Positions 1 to 8,639 of a stretch of DNA of 64,000 nucleotides are shown here, in pieces. The notes under the pieces are model-generated. The model was given only the letters and a program-made list of their open reading frames with translations, searched no databases and was not told the DNA's origin. Both the position numbers and the translations under genes were made by a program. Numbering within the stretch: the first letter of the stretch is position 1; each line of letters starts with the position of its first letter. The stretch spans positions 7,440,001-7,504,000 of the forward strand of contig NZ_CP108055.1 of NCBI RefSeq assembly GCF_036174265.1, in the 5' to 3' direction. The DNA is from Streptomyces sp. NBC_00285. GTDB taxonomy: Bacteria; Actinomycetota; Actinomycetes; Streptomycetales; Streptomycetaceae.

Positions 1-905
1 TCCTCCTGCCCGGAGCGGCGCAGTGCGGCGAGCACCTCGCCGACGGCCGCGTCGAGGCTCTGGACCATCTCCGTGTACTTCTCGACGGAGCCGCCGTCGT
101 AGTGGTTGAGCGCCTTGGTGATGTCGGCCTGGGTCTTGGCGGCCCGGATCTTCGCCGCGATCTCGGCGCCGGTCTCCTCATCGCCCGCCGCGAGCCAGGG
201 CCAGTGCGGGGTGGTGAAGTTGAGGTTCAGCAGCCAGGGCTTGTCGTGATCCCGGCCGACGTATTCGACGGCCCGCTCGGTCAGCACCTGGGTGTAGTAC
301 CGCAGGTCCTTGTAGGTCGCGTCACCCTCGTAGAGGTCGTAGTCGCCGAGCTGGCCGAGCTTGGAGAAGTACTCCAGCACACCCCCGTGGTTGCCGAAGA
401 ACTCGTCCCAACCGGACTTGGTGGGGCTGTAGTCGGGCAGCCAGCCGCAGTGCCACTTGCCGATGAGCGCGGTGGAGTATCCGGCCTTCTTCAGCAGCGA
501 GGCGAGGGTCGGGTGGTTCGGGTCGAGCCCCTGAGTCCGGTTGGCGATCGGCTCGGCGAGGCCGCCTTGTGTACGCCCCGGATACCGCCCGGTGTACAGG
601 CTGAACCGGGTCGGGGAGCAGGTCGCGGACCCCGAGTACGCGTCGGTGAACCGCACCCCCTGCCGGGCCAGCCGGTCCAGGTTCGGCGTCTTGATGTGGG
701 GGGCGCCGTACGACGACAGGTCGGCCCAGCCGAGGTCGTCGCCGAGGATGACGAGGAGGTTGGGGCGCTTTCCGGAGCCGGACGGGCGCGAGGCGAAGGG
801 CCGTTCGGCGGGAGCGGCTTCGGCGGCGGTCGTCGCAGCGGCGACGGCGGTCACAGCGCCACCGCCGACGAGACCACCGAAGGCACGGCGGGATATCTCG
901 GGCAT
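1..905 (-). CDS. Sulfatase (arylsulfatase A family), Tat-exported, C-terminus outside window
   Basis: Only the N-terminal 301 codons are present; the gene runs off the left edge. The protein opens with a twin-arginine signal (SRRAFGG, then a Gly/Ala-rich hydrophobic stretch), followed by a metal-binding segment with GDDLGW and the motif CSPTR, whose Cys is the residue converted to formylglycine in type I sulfatases. It should hydrolyse sulfate esters outside the cell. The chosen ATG (905) puts the RR motif near the N-terminus; an in-frame GTG at 951 would add about 15 residues. Its start lies about 75 bp from the end of glgX, transcribed the same way. The natural substrate cannot be told from the sequence. 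Confidence 0.9.
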   Translation of the reverse strand, partial: MPEISRRAFGGLVGGGAVTAVAAATTAAEAAPAERPFASRPSGSGKRPNLLVILGDDLGWADLSSYGAPHIKTPNLDRLARQGVRFTDAYSGSATCSPTRFSLYTGRYPGRTQGGLAEPIANRTQGLDPNHPTLASLLKKAGYSTALIGKWHCGWLPDYSPTKSGWDEFFGNHGGVLEYFSKLGQLGDYDLYEGDATYKDLRYYTQVLTERAVEYVGRDHDKPWLLNLNFTTPHWPWLAAGDEETGAEIAAKIRAAKTQADITKALNHYDGGSVEKYTEMVQSLDAAVGEVLAALRRSGQE

Positions 906-979
906 GTCATCGAGTGTGATCAGCCTGCCGATGTCATGGCCAGCGATCACATGAGCTGTTCACGGACCCGCAACACGCC

Positions 980-3217
980 TCAGCCGACCACCCTGAGCAA
1001 CAGCACCGCCCGCGCCGGAACCGTGATCGACGTCCCCGCCCGGTGGATCACCCCCGGCGCCTGCGTCTGTTCCTCGCCCGACGTGTCGACGACCACCTCG
1101 TACCGCTCCGCCCACGGCGGCCCCGGCAGCAGGAAGGCCGCCGGACGGTCGCCTGCGTGCAGGACGGCCAGGAAGCTGTCGTCGACGATCGGCACCCCGC
1201 GCTCGTCCCGGCCGGGGATGTCCCGGCCCGACAGATACATGCCGAGGGTGGCGGCGGGCGCGTACCAGTCCCGTTCCGTCATCTCCGTGCCGCGGGCGGT
1301 GAACCAGGCGAGGTCGCGGATGCCGTCCACCGAGTCCGCCCGCCCGGAGAAGAAGGCGCGGCGGCGCAGCACCGGGTGCCGGTGGCGCAGTGAGATCAGC
1401 CGGGACGTCAGGTCGAACAGGGCCTTCCAGCCGGGTTGTTCGAGCAGTCCCCAGTCCAGCCAGCTGATCTCGTTGTCCTGGCAGTAGGCGTTGTTGCTGC
1501 CGCGCTGGGTGCGGCCGAGTTCGTCGCCGGCGACCAGCATCGGCACGCCCGTCGACAGCAGCAGCGTGGTCAGCAGGTTCCGCAACTGCCGCCGCCTGAG
1601 CGCCTGTATGCGCTCGTCGTCCGTCTCCCCCTCCGTACCGCAGTTCCACGCCCGGTTGTCGTCCGTGCCGTCCCGGTTGCCCTCGCCGTTCGCCTCGTTG
1701 TGCTTGTGCTCGTAGGACACCAGGTCGCGCAGGGTGAAACCGTCGTGCGCGGTGACGAAGTTGACCGACGCGTACGGCCGCCTCCCGCCCCACGCGTACA
1801 GGTCGCTGGAGCCGGAGAGGCGGTAGCCGAGGTCCCGTACGTCCGGGAGTGCGCCCCGCCAGAAGTCGCGTACGGCGTTGCGGTAGCGGTCGTTCCACTC
1901 CGTCCACAGCGGCGGGAAGGCGCCCACCTGGTATCCCCCGGAGCCCACGTCCCACGGCTCGGCGATCAGCTTCACGCGCCGGAGCACCGGGTCCTGCGCG
2001 ATGACCGCGAGGAACGGGGACAGCATGTCGACATCGTGCATCGAGCGGGCCAGCGCGGCGGCCAGGTCGAAGCGGAAGCCGTCGACGCCCATCTCCGTCA
2101 CCCAGTAGCGCAGGGAGTCGGTGATCAGCCGGAGCACATGTGGCTGCACCACGTGCAGGGTGTTGCCGCAGCCGGTGTAGTCCGCATAGCGCCGGGCGTC
2201 CGACTGGAGGCGGTAGTACCCCCGGTTGTCGATGCCCTTCAGGGACAGCGTGGGCCCCAGCTCGCCCGCCTCCGCCGTGTGGTTGTAGACCACGTCGAGG
2301 ATGACCTCGATCCCGGCGGCGTGCAGCGCGCGGACCATGCGCTTGAACTCGCCGACCTGCTGGCCCGTCGTACCGGAGGCGGCGTAGGCCGCGTGCGGCG
2401 CGAAGTAGCCGATGGAGTTGTAGCCCCAGTAGTTCTTGAGGCCGCGCCGCAGCAGGTGGTCCTCGTGCGCGAACTGGTGGACGGGGAGCAGCTCCACGGC
2501 CGTGACGCCGAGTTTCACCAGGTGCTCGATCGCGGCCGGGTGTGCCAGCCCGGCGTACGTGCCCCGGAGTTCCTCGGGGATGTCCGGGTGCAGCCGGGTG
2601 AAGCCGCGGACGTGCAGCTCGTAGATGACGGAGTCCGCCCACGGTGTCTTCGGGCGGCGGTCCTCGGCCCAGTCGTCGTCATCGTGGACGACCACGCCCT
2701 TCGGGACGTACGGCGCCGAGTCGCGGTCGTCGCGCACGGTGTCCGCGACCTGCTGCTGGGGCCAGTCGCGGACATGGCCGTACACCTCGGGCGGCAGGCC
2801 GAAGTCGCCGTCCACCGCGCGGGCGTACGGGTCCAGGAGCAGCTTCGCCGGGTTCCAGCGGCCGCCGGTCCACGGGTCCCAGCGGCCGTGCACCCGGTAG
2901 CCGTACCGCTGACCGGGCATCACCCCCGGTACGAAGCCGTGCCAGATCTCGTGCGTGAGCTCGCTGAGCCGGGCCCGTGTCTCCTTGCCGTCGGCGTCGA
3001 ACAGGCACAGCTCGACCGCCTCGGCCCCGCCCGCCCACAGCGCGAAGTTGGTTCCCGCCACGCCGTCCGGACCGATCCGGAACCGGGCGCCCAGCGGCGT
3101 CGGAGCACCGGGCCACACGGGCACGGGGGGCGTCCCCCGCCGCGCGCCGTTCACCAGCGCGGCGGGGCGCTCCTCAGCGGCTTCCGTCACCGCCTCCTGC
3201 TCGGCTGCGCTGGACAC
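980..3217 (-). CDS. glgX: Glycogen debranching enzyme GlgX
   Basis: A 745-residue GH13 isoamylase-type enzyme that cleaves alpha-1,6 branches of glycogen limit dextrin in the cytoplasm. An N-terminal CBM48-like domain (about residues 25-170, with PTPLGARF and GTNFALW) precedes the amylase barrel. Visible catalytic segments are DGFRFD (nucleophile Asp), IAEPWD (general acid Glu) and TAHDGF (transition-state Asp). Start: GTG at 3217, with GGGAGG seven bases upstream; the frame is open further upstream but shows no better start. The length matches the family (about 700-750). It is divergent from the L,D-transpeptidase gene, with which it shares a 310-bp intergenic region. Confidence 0.95.
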   Translation of the reverse strand: MSSAAEQEAVTEAAEERPAALVNGARRGTPPVPVWPGAPTPLGARFRIGPDGVAGTNFALWAGGAEAVELCLFDADGKETRARLSELTHEIWHGFVPGVMPGQRYGYRVHGRWDPWTGGRWNPAKLLLDPYARAVDGDFGLPPEVYGHVRDWPQQQVADTVRDDRDSAPYVPKGVVVHDDDDWAEDRRPKTPWADSVIYELHVRGFTRLHPDIPEELRGTYAGLAHPAAIEHLVKLGVTAVELLPVHQFAHEDHLLRRGLKNYWGYNSIGYFAPHAAYAASGTTGQQVGEFKRMVRALHAAGIEVILDVVYNHTAEAGELGPTLSLKGIDNRGYYRLQSDARRYADYTGCGNTLHVVQPHVLRLITDSLRYWVTEMGVDGFRFDLAAALARSMHDVDMLSPFLAVIAQDPVLRRVKLIAEPWDVGSGGYQVGAFPPLWTEWNDRYRNAVRDFWRGALPDVRDLGYRLSGSSDLYAWGGRRPYASVNFVTAHDGFTLRDLVSYEHKHNEANGEGNRDGTDDNRAWNCGTEGETDDERIQALRRRQLRNLLTTLLLSTGVPMLVAGDELGRTQRGSNNAYCQDNEISWLDWGLLEQPGWKALFDLTSRLISLRHRHPVLRRRAFFSGRADSVDGIRDLAWFTARGTEMTERDWYAPAATLGMYLSGRDIPGRDERGVPIVDDSFLAVLHAGDRPAAFLLPGPPWAERYEVVVDTSGEEQTQAPGVIHRAGTSITVPARAVLLLRVVG

Positions 3218-3527
3218 CGGTCGGCCTCCCACGGCTCGTGGAACAACGCGGAAAAGGGCGCACGGCGTCCCGGCCGCGACACCCCCTCGCGTCGTTCTCC
3301 CCACTGTTCTGCCCAGCACTTGCCTCGCACTCACGTTTCCCGGGGCGGGTCGGTGGACGGACTCTGCGCGGGACGTGTGAAGGACGGACCGGTGGCCGGC
3401 TCCGAGCGGGCGGGCAGGGGGCTCTTCGCGGTACCGGCGGGGCCTCGCCGGGGCGCGTCCGGGTCGGTGGACGGTGGTGGGCTCGTACTCACGTTTCCCC
3501 GGGGTGGGCCCGGTCGTTGGGTTCCTC
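3218..3527. other. Intergenic region between divergent glgX and L,D-transpeptidase genes
   Basis: This 310-bp gap must hold the promoters for glgX (leftward) and the transpeptidase gene (rightward). I see no RNA gene. Two imperfect direct-repeat pairs are visible: ACTCACGTTTCCC followed by GGGG near 3330 and 3488, and GGGTCGGTGGACGG near 3346 and 3461. They could be a local duplication or paired regulator sites. No convincing -10/-35 pair stands out. Confidence 0.4.
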
Positions 3528-4760
3528 GTGACGCATGGACAAGGGCGCGCTCGGCGCGTGGGGGCCGTTCTGGCCGCCGTACTGACATGGGCAGGACTGC
3601 TGGCCGGAGCCGCCGGCTGTACGTCGGACGGGGGTGGTGGGATCGGCGGTGTCGGGGGCTTCGGGAAACCCCCGGCGCCCGAGGACGTCATCAGGGTCGC
3701 CCCCGACGACGGCACCAAGGGCGTACCGCCCGAGGAGAAACTACGGGTCCGGGTGCCCAGCGGCCGCCTGGAGTCGGTCACCGTCGTCAAGTCCCAGGAC
3801 GCGCAGGACTCCGCGGTGCCCGGGCGCATCTCCGACGACGGCCTGCGCTGGGAACCCGACGAGGCGCAGCTCGCGCTGGCCGCCAGGTACACGGTCGACG
3901 CGGTCGCCCTCGACGGCCACGGGCGCCGCTCGGCCCGGCACACGACCTTCACGACCTACGTCCCCGACGAGCGCTTCATCGGCTACGTCACCCCGGAGAA
4001 CCGCTCCACCGTCGGCACCGGAATGATCGTCTCCCTGGAGTTCAACCGGGAGATCCAGGACCGCGCCGCCGTCGAACGCGCCGTACACGTCACCTCGAAG
4101 CCGCCCGTCGAGATCCGGCCCCACTGGTTCGGCGACGGCCGCCTCGACTTCCGCCCCGAGCACTACTGGCAGCCCGGCACGCGCGTGACGGTCGCCCTCA
4201 GGCTCCGTGACGTCGAAGGGGCGCCCGGCGTCTACGGCCTCCAGTACAAGACCTTCTCCTTCACCGTCGGCCGCAGCCAGGTCTCCCTCGTGGACGCCGC
4301 GGAACACACCATGCAGGTCCGGCGGGACGGCGAACTGCTGGCCACCGTGCCGATCACCGCGGGCGCCCCGAAGACGACGACGTACAACGGCAAGATGGTC
4401 GTCACCGAGATGCTGGAAGTGACCCGCATGAACAGCCGCACGGTCGGCTTCGGCGGCGAGTACGACATCCCCGACGTCCCGCACGCCCTGCGCCTGACCG
4501 ACTCCGGCACCTTCGTGCACGGCAACTACTGGGCGCCGGACGCCCCGGGCAGGACCAATGTCAGCCACGGCTGTGTGGGCCTCATGGATGTGAAGGGCGG
4601 CAGTTCGGACACGCCCGCGGGCTGGTTCTTCGACCGCAGTCTCATCGGTGACGTCGTCGAGGTCGTCCACAGCAATGACAAGAACGTCGCTCCCGACAAC
4701 GGGCTCGGAGGCTGGAACATGAACTGGAAGCAATGGAAGGCGGGTGGAGCGGGGAAGTAA
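3528..4760 (+). CDS. L,D-transpeptidase lipoprotein (Ig-like + YkuD), copy 1
   Basis: A 410-residue cell-wall cross-linking enzyme that forms 3-3 (L,D) peptide bridges in peptidoglycan. The N-terminus is a lipoprotein signal ending LAGAAGC. Two bacterial Ig-like domains follow, then a YkuD catalytic domain with HGNYW and the SHGCVGL motif, whose Cys is the nucleophile. The GTG at 3528 is chosen because it starts just before the Arg-rich n-region; GTG codons at 3474 and 3477 are possible, and no start has a strong ribosome binding site. The next gene is a clear paralogue of the same architecture and probably arose by tandem duplication. Confidence 0.9.
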   Translation: MTHGQGRARRVGAVLAAVLTWAGLLAGAAGCTSDGGGGIGGVGGFGKPPAPEDVIRVAPDDGTKGVPPEEKLRVRVPSGRLESVTVVKSQDAQDSAVPGRISDDGLRWEPDEAQLALAARYTVDAVALDGHGRRSARHTTFTTYVPDERFIGYVTPENRSTVGTGMIVSLEFNREIQDRAAVERAVHVTSKPPVEIRPHWFGDGRLDFRPEHYWQPGTRVTVALRLRDVEGAPGVYGLQYKTFSFTVGRSQVSLVDAAEHTMQVRRDGELLATVPITAGAPKTTTYNGKMVVTEMLEVTRMNSRTVGFGGEYDIPDVPHALRLTDSGTFVHGNYWAPDAPGRTNVSHGCVGLMDVKGGSSDTPAGWFFDRSLIGDVVEVVHSNDKNVAPDNGLGGWNMNWKQWKAGGAGK

Positions 4761-4918
4761 CCCGCAAGGGGGGTGGGTCCAACTTTCCGTTGAAGTTGGG
4801 ACTGAATGGTGACCTTGGGCTCACACGATGCTCAAAACTCTCCGGTTAATATTCGCCAACGCGTGCGTAGAACATGCGGGGGAGCGGGCCTGACCAGGCC
4901 CTTCGAGGGGAGAACGAC

Positions 4919-6163
4919 TTGAACGTGCGACCGATATCGGGGGCGTCGGTTGACGCGCGAAGGCGCGGTACCAAGGCACTTCCGGCGCTGATACTCGGCG
5001 TTCTGATGCTGACCGTCACCGCCTGCGGAGGAGGAAACTCCGGGTCCGGTTCCGGTGATGCCAAGGCGGACAAGAGCGATTCGTCCGCCACCGAGACCAA
5101 GCAGTCGGAGGCGGTCGTCTCCATCGCTCCGAAGGACGGCGCGAAGTCCGTCGACACCAGCGGCGCCCTCAAGGTCGGCGCCACCCAGGGCAAGCTGACC
5201 GAGGTCCAGGTGAAGGACGGCAAGGGCGCCGCGGTGGCCGGTGAGATAGCCGCCGACGGCGCCTCCTGGACGCCGTCCGCCCATCTCGCCTCCGGCACCA
5301 GGTACTTGGTGCACGCGGTCGCGAAGGACTCCAAGGGCCGTACGGCGGCCGAGGACTCCAGCTTCACCACCCTGACCCCGAAGAACACCTTCACCGGCAC
5401 GTTCACGCCCGAGGACGGCTCGACGGTGGGTGTCGGAATGCCGTTCTCCATCCGCTTCACCCGGGGCATCACCAGCCCCGCGGACGTCGAGAAGGCCATC
5501 ACGGTCAAGACCTCGCCCGCGGTCGACGTCCAGGGCCACTGGTTCGGCAACGACCGCCTGGACTTCCGTCCCGAGCAGTACTGGAAGGAAGGCACCAAGG
5601 TCACCGTCGACCTGAACCTCGACGGCGTCGAGGGCCGCTCCGGCGTCTACGGCAAGCAGGACAAGACGGTCTCCTTCACCGTCGGCCGCAACCAGGTCTC
5701 CGTCGTGGACGCCAAGAAGCACACGATGAAGGTCACCCAGGACGGCAAGACCATAAAGACCATCAAGGTCACCACCGGCAAGCCCGGCTACGACACCTGG
5801 AACGGCCAGATGGTCATCAGCGAGAAGCTCGCCGTGACCCGCATGAACGGTGAGACCGTCGGCTACGGCGGCGAGTACGACATCAAGGACGTCCCGCACG
5901 CCGCCCGCCTGACCGACTCCGGCACCTTCATCCACGGCAACTACTGGGGTGGCGACGCGTTCGGCAACTACAACGCCAGCCACGGCTGCGTGGGGCTGCG
6001 TGACGTCAAGGGCGGTTACGACGGCGATGTGCCGGCCGCCTGGTTCTTCAACCACTCCATGATCGGCGACGTGGTCGTCGTCAAGAACTCCGACGACGCG
6101 ACGGTCGCCGCGGACAACGGCCTCAACGGCTGGAACATGTCGTGGGAGAAGTGGAAGGCGTAG
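4919..6163 (+). CDS. L,D-transpeptidase lipoprotein (Ig-like + YkuD), copy 2
   Basis: A 414-residue paralogue of the preceding gene: lipoprotein signal (hydrophobic core ending in LTVTAC), Ser/Gly/Lys-rich linker, Ig-like domains, then YkuD with IHGNYWGG and NASHGCVGL (catalytic Cys). It is predicted to be membrane-anchored and to act on peptidoglycan tetrapeptides. The start is TTG at 4919, because GAGGGGAGA lies eight bases upstream and the following residues form a normal signal peptide. About 160 bp separate it from copy 1, so it probably has its own promoter. A strong hairpin at 6178-6213 follows the stop codon. Confidence 0.92.
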   Translation: MNVRPISGASVDARRRGTKALPALILGVLMLTVTACGGGNSGSGSGDAKADKSDSSATETKQSEAVVSIAPKDGAKSVDTSGALKVGATQGKLTEVQVKDGKGAAVAGEIAADGASWTPSAHLASGTRYLVHAVAKDSKGRTAAEDSSFTTLTPKNTFTGTFTPEDGSTVGVGMPFSIRFTRGITSPADVEKAITVKTSPAVDVQGHWFGNDRLDFRPEQYWKEGTKVTVDLNLDGVEGRSGVYGKQDKTVSFTVGRNQVSVVDAKKHTMKVTQDGKTIKTIKVTTGKPGYDTWNGQMVISEKLAVTRMNGETVGYGGEYDIKDVPHAARLTDSGTFIHGNYWGGDAFGNYNASHGCVGLRDVKGGYDGDVPAAWFFNHSMIGDVVVVKNSDDATVAADNGLNGWNMSWEKWKA

Positions 6164-6177
6164 TTCTCCAGGCGATC

Positions 6178-6213
6178 AGCGGGTCCGGTGTGAGGTACCG
6201 CACCGGGCCCGCT
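6178..6213 (+). terminator. Rho-independent-type hairpin after L,D-transpeptidase 2
   Basis: Arms AGCGGGTCCGGTG (6178-6190) and CACCGGGCCCGCT (6201-6213) pair over 13 bp with one G-U. The hairpin starts 15 bp after the stop codon and lies 28 bp before the enoyl-CoA hydratase gene. There is no U-run, which is usual for Streptomyces terminators. Confidence 0.75.
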
Positions 6214-6240
6214 GTCGTTAGTCGCCGTTAACCTGCTGGC

Positions 6241-7008
6241 ATGACCGTGAATCTCGAAGTCGTCGAAGGTGTCGGCACCATCCGTCTCGACCGCCCGCCC
6301 ATGAACGCGCTGGACGTGGCGACCCAGGACCGGCTGAAGGAGCTCGCCGAGGAGGCGACCCGGCGCGAGGACGTACGGGCCGTGATCGTGTACGGCGGGG
6401 AGAAGGTGTTCGCGGCCGGGGCGGACATCAAGGAGATGCAGAGCATGGACCACACCGCGATGGTCCTGCGCGCCCGCGCCCTCCAGGACTCGTTCACGGC
6501 CGTGGCCCGCATCCCCAAGCCGGTCGTCGCGGCGATCACCGGCTACGCGCTGGGCGGCGGCTGCGAACTGGCGCTGTGCGCGGACTTCCGGATCGCGGGG
6601 GACAACGCCAAGCTGGGGCAGCCGGAGATCCTGCTCGGCCTGATCCCCGGCGCGGGCGGCACCCAGCGCCTCGCCCGGCTGGTCGGCCCGTCCAAGGCGA
6701 AGGACCTGATCTTCACGGGTCGTATGGTCAAGGCCGACGAGGCGCTGACGCTGGGCCTGGTGGACCGGGTCGTCCCCGCCGGCGAGGTGTACACCGAGGC
6801 GCACGCCTGGGCGGCGAAGCTCGCGCAGGGACCGGCGATGGCGCTGCGCGCGGCGAAGGAGTCGATCGACACGGGTCTGGAGACCGACATCGAGACGGGC
6901 CTCGCGGTGGAACGGAACTGGTTCGCGGGTCTGTTCGCCACGGAGGACCGCGAGCGGGGTATGAAGAGCTTCGTCGAGGAGGGTCCCGGTAAGGCGAAAT
7001 TCCTCTGA
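6241..7008 (+). CDS. Enoyl-CoA hydratase/isomerase family protein
   Basis: A 255-residue crotonase-fold protein, full length for the family. The oxyanion-hole segments AAGADIKEM and GGGCELAL are present. Both catalytic glutamates of true hydratases are visible, one in GCELAL and one in GQPEILLGLIPGAGGTQRL. It probably hydrates trans-2-enoyl-CoA in fatty-acid beta-oxidation; no partner dehydrogenase or thiolase gene is adjacent. It starts at ATG 6241 and stands alone behind the hairpin that closes the previous gene. Confidence 0.92.
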   Translation: MTVNLEVVEGVGTIRLDRPPMNALDVATQDRLKELAEEATRREDVRAVIVYGGEKVFAAGADIKEMQSMDHTAMVLRARALQDSFTAVARIPKPVVAAITGYALGGGCELALCADFRIAGDNAKLGQPEILLGLIPGAGGTQRLARLVGPSKAKDLIFTGRMVKADEALTLGLVDRVVPAGEVYTEAHAWAAKLAQGPAMALRAAKESIDTGLETDIETGLAVERNWFAGLFATEDRERGMKSFVEEGPGKAKFL

Positions 7009-7270
7009 ACCGCTTGCAATTGACGCGATGTCTCATCCAGGTCCCTCGATGGGGCGGTTTATGGGAGCCTTAAGGCACCCTTAAGTCTGCCTTGTCGAGG
7101 GAGTCCGTCGATTGCCTCCCAGTGAGCATCCGCCGCAGGTCAGAGAGGCTGTCAACGGTTCCGAATTGCCACTGGCATATGCCGAACGGCCTTCTCGGAG
7201 AGGCGCGTTCCGGGGGGCGTATTCGTCAGGAACGGCCCCGGAGGACGCCGCCTGCGGCCATGATGGGGGC

Positions 7271-7774
7271 ATGGCGGGGCTGGAGGACTTCGAACAGCCG
7301 CGGGGAGATGGCCGTGCTACGGCGGCGCGCTGGTCTCCGGCGGTCGAGGACGAGCACGCACTGAAGGTGCTCGAACTGTTCGGGAACCCCACGGAGGCAG
7401 AGGTTCCGCTGCCCTCCCGGCCGGAGTCCGCGGCAGCCGCACGGCGGTTGACGCAGGTGATCGTTCTCCGTCAGTGGGGACTGACCCCCAGGATGACCGA
7501 GGATGCCGTCCTGCTCGTCTCCGAACTCGTCGGGAACGCGGTCCGGCACACCGGGGCGCGGGTCTTCGGGCTGCGCATGCGGCGGCGCCGGGGGTGGATC
7601 CGGATAGAGGTCCGTGACCCGTCGCGCGGGCTGCCCTGTCTGATGCCGGTGCAGGAGATGGACATCAGCGGACGGGGGTTGTTCCTCGTGGACAAGCTCT
7701 CCGACCGGTGGGGCGTGGATCTGCTGCCTCGCGGAAAGACCACGTGGTTCGAGATGCGGGTGGCCGACAGATAG
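7271..7774 (+). CDS. ATP-binding protein, anti-sigma (RsbW/SpoIIAB)-type HATPase
   Basis: A 167-residue protein with a histidine-kinase-like ATPase fold: N-box SELVGNAVRHTG, G1 box RDPS, and a GRGLFLVDKLSDRWG segment. Such stand-alone ATPases in Streptomyces bind sigma factors or anti-anti-sigma proteins and may phosphorylate them. No sensor or phosphoacceptor domain is present. The start is ATG 7271, preceded by GGGGGC; the frame is open upstream to a TTG at 7112, so a longer N-terminus is possible. No sigma or anti-anti-sigma gene is adjacent, so the partner is unknown. Confidence 0.85.
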   Translation: MAGLEDFEQPRGDGRATAARWSPAVEDEHALKVLELFGNPTEAEVPLPSRPESAAAARRLTQVIVLRQWGLTPRMTEDAVLLVSELVGNAVRHTGARVFGLRMRRRRGWIRIEVRDPSRGLPCLMPVQEMDISGRGLFLVDKLSDRWGVDLLPRGKTTWFEMRVADR

Positions 7775-7782
7775 CCGGTCTG

Positions 7783-7832
7783 GCCCGCGCGGCGGAGCCG
7801 CACAGGGACACAGCCCCGCGCCCCTGAGTGGG
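7783..7832. repeat. Streptomyces-type interspersed intergenic sequence
   Basis: This 50-bp GC-rich segment carries GGCGGAGCCGCA followed closely by ACAGCCCCGCGCCCC. From memory this pairing recurs in intergenic regions of many Streptomyces genomes. It sits between the ATPase gene and the deacetylase-like gene and may form a transcription end. No second copy was noticed in this window, so the call rests on general knowledge. Confidence 0.4.
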
Positions 7833-7874
7833 TCAATCGACCGGAATCCGGGACGGGACCCCTTAAATGGGGCG

Positions 7875-8639
7875 GTGACCACGACCGACCGCCGCACAGC
7901 GCTGCGTGCCGGTGCGGGGCTTGTCGCCGGAGGTGCGTTCGCCGCCGGATGTTCCGCCACCGGCGCCGTCGCGCATCCCGCGCCCTCCAGCCGCCCGTCC
8001 GGCTCGCCCGCCGCCCCCGGACCCCGCCGCTATCCCGGCAGCCCCGCCCAGCTCACCCACGGACCCCGCACCCGCCCCCGCGTCGCCCTCACCTTCCACG
8101 GCCAGGGCGACCCCGCCATCGCCCGCGCCCTGCTCGACCAGGCCGAACGGCATCACGCCCGCGTCACCGTCCTCGCCGTCGGGACCTGGCTCGACGCGCA
8201 CCCCGACCTCGCCCGACGCATCCTCGACGGCGGACACGACCTCGGCAACCACACCCTCCACCACATCGACATCAACTCCCTGCCCGAAGCCGCGGCCCGG
8301 CAGGAGATCACCGGCTGTGCCGAACGGCTGCGGCGGCTCACCGGGTCGATCGGGACCTGGTTCCGGCCCTCCCGCACACCCACCGCCACACCCCTCGTCA
8401 CGCGGGTCGCCCGGGAGGCCGGCTATCCGCATGTCCTGTCCTACGACGTCGACTCCCTCGACTTCACCTCGCCCGGCGCCGCCGCCGTCGCCCGCAAGGT
8501 CCTCGCCGAGATCCGCGAAGGATCCGTGGTGAGCCTGCACTTCGGCTACGACGACACGGTCGCCGCCCTCCCCGTCGTACTGGAAGAACTCGACCGGCGC
8601 GGCCTGGCCGCGGTGACCACCACGGAGCTGTTCAGCTGA
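7875..8639 (+). CDS. Polysaccharide deacetylase-like lipoprotein (NodB fold, altered motif 1)
   Basis: A 254-residue secreted protein with an RR-containing lipoprotein signal (TDRRTALRAG... AFAAGC). The NodB-fold core keeps motif 2 (HTLHH, matching H[ST]xxH) and later elements such as FRPSRTPTATP. Motif 1 reads TFHGQGDP where catalytic family members have TFDDGP, so both aspartates that act as base and metal ligand are missing. It may bind rather than deacetylate cell-wall polymers, or use other ligands. It starts at GTG 7875. Its TGA overlaps the ATG of the next gene, indicating translational coupling to the beta-propeller lipoprotein. Confidence 0.85.
   Translation: MTTTDRRTALRAGAGLVAGGAFAAGCSATGAVAHPAPSSRPSGSPAAPGPRRYPGSPAQLTHGPRTRPRVALTFHGQGDPAIARALLDQAERHHARVTVLAVGTWLDAHPDLARRILDGGHDLGNHTLHHIDINSLPEAAARQEITGCAERLRRLTGSIGTWFRPSRTPTATPLVTRVAREAGYPHVLSYDVDSLDFTSPGAAAVARKVLAEIREGSVVSLHFGYDDTVAALPVVLEELDRRGLAAVTTTELFS

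Noticed and set aside
1436..4210. Long plus-strand open frame (over 900 codons) opposite glgX and into the transpeptidase gene
   Set aside because: It is a high-GC shadow: translation is Arg/Val/Gly-rich without family motifs, and it spans two well-supported genes and their promoter gap.
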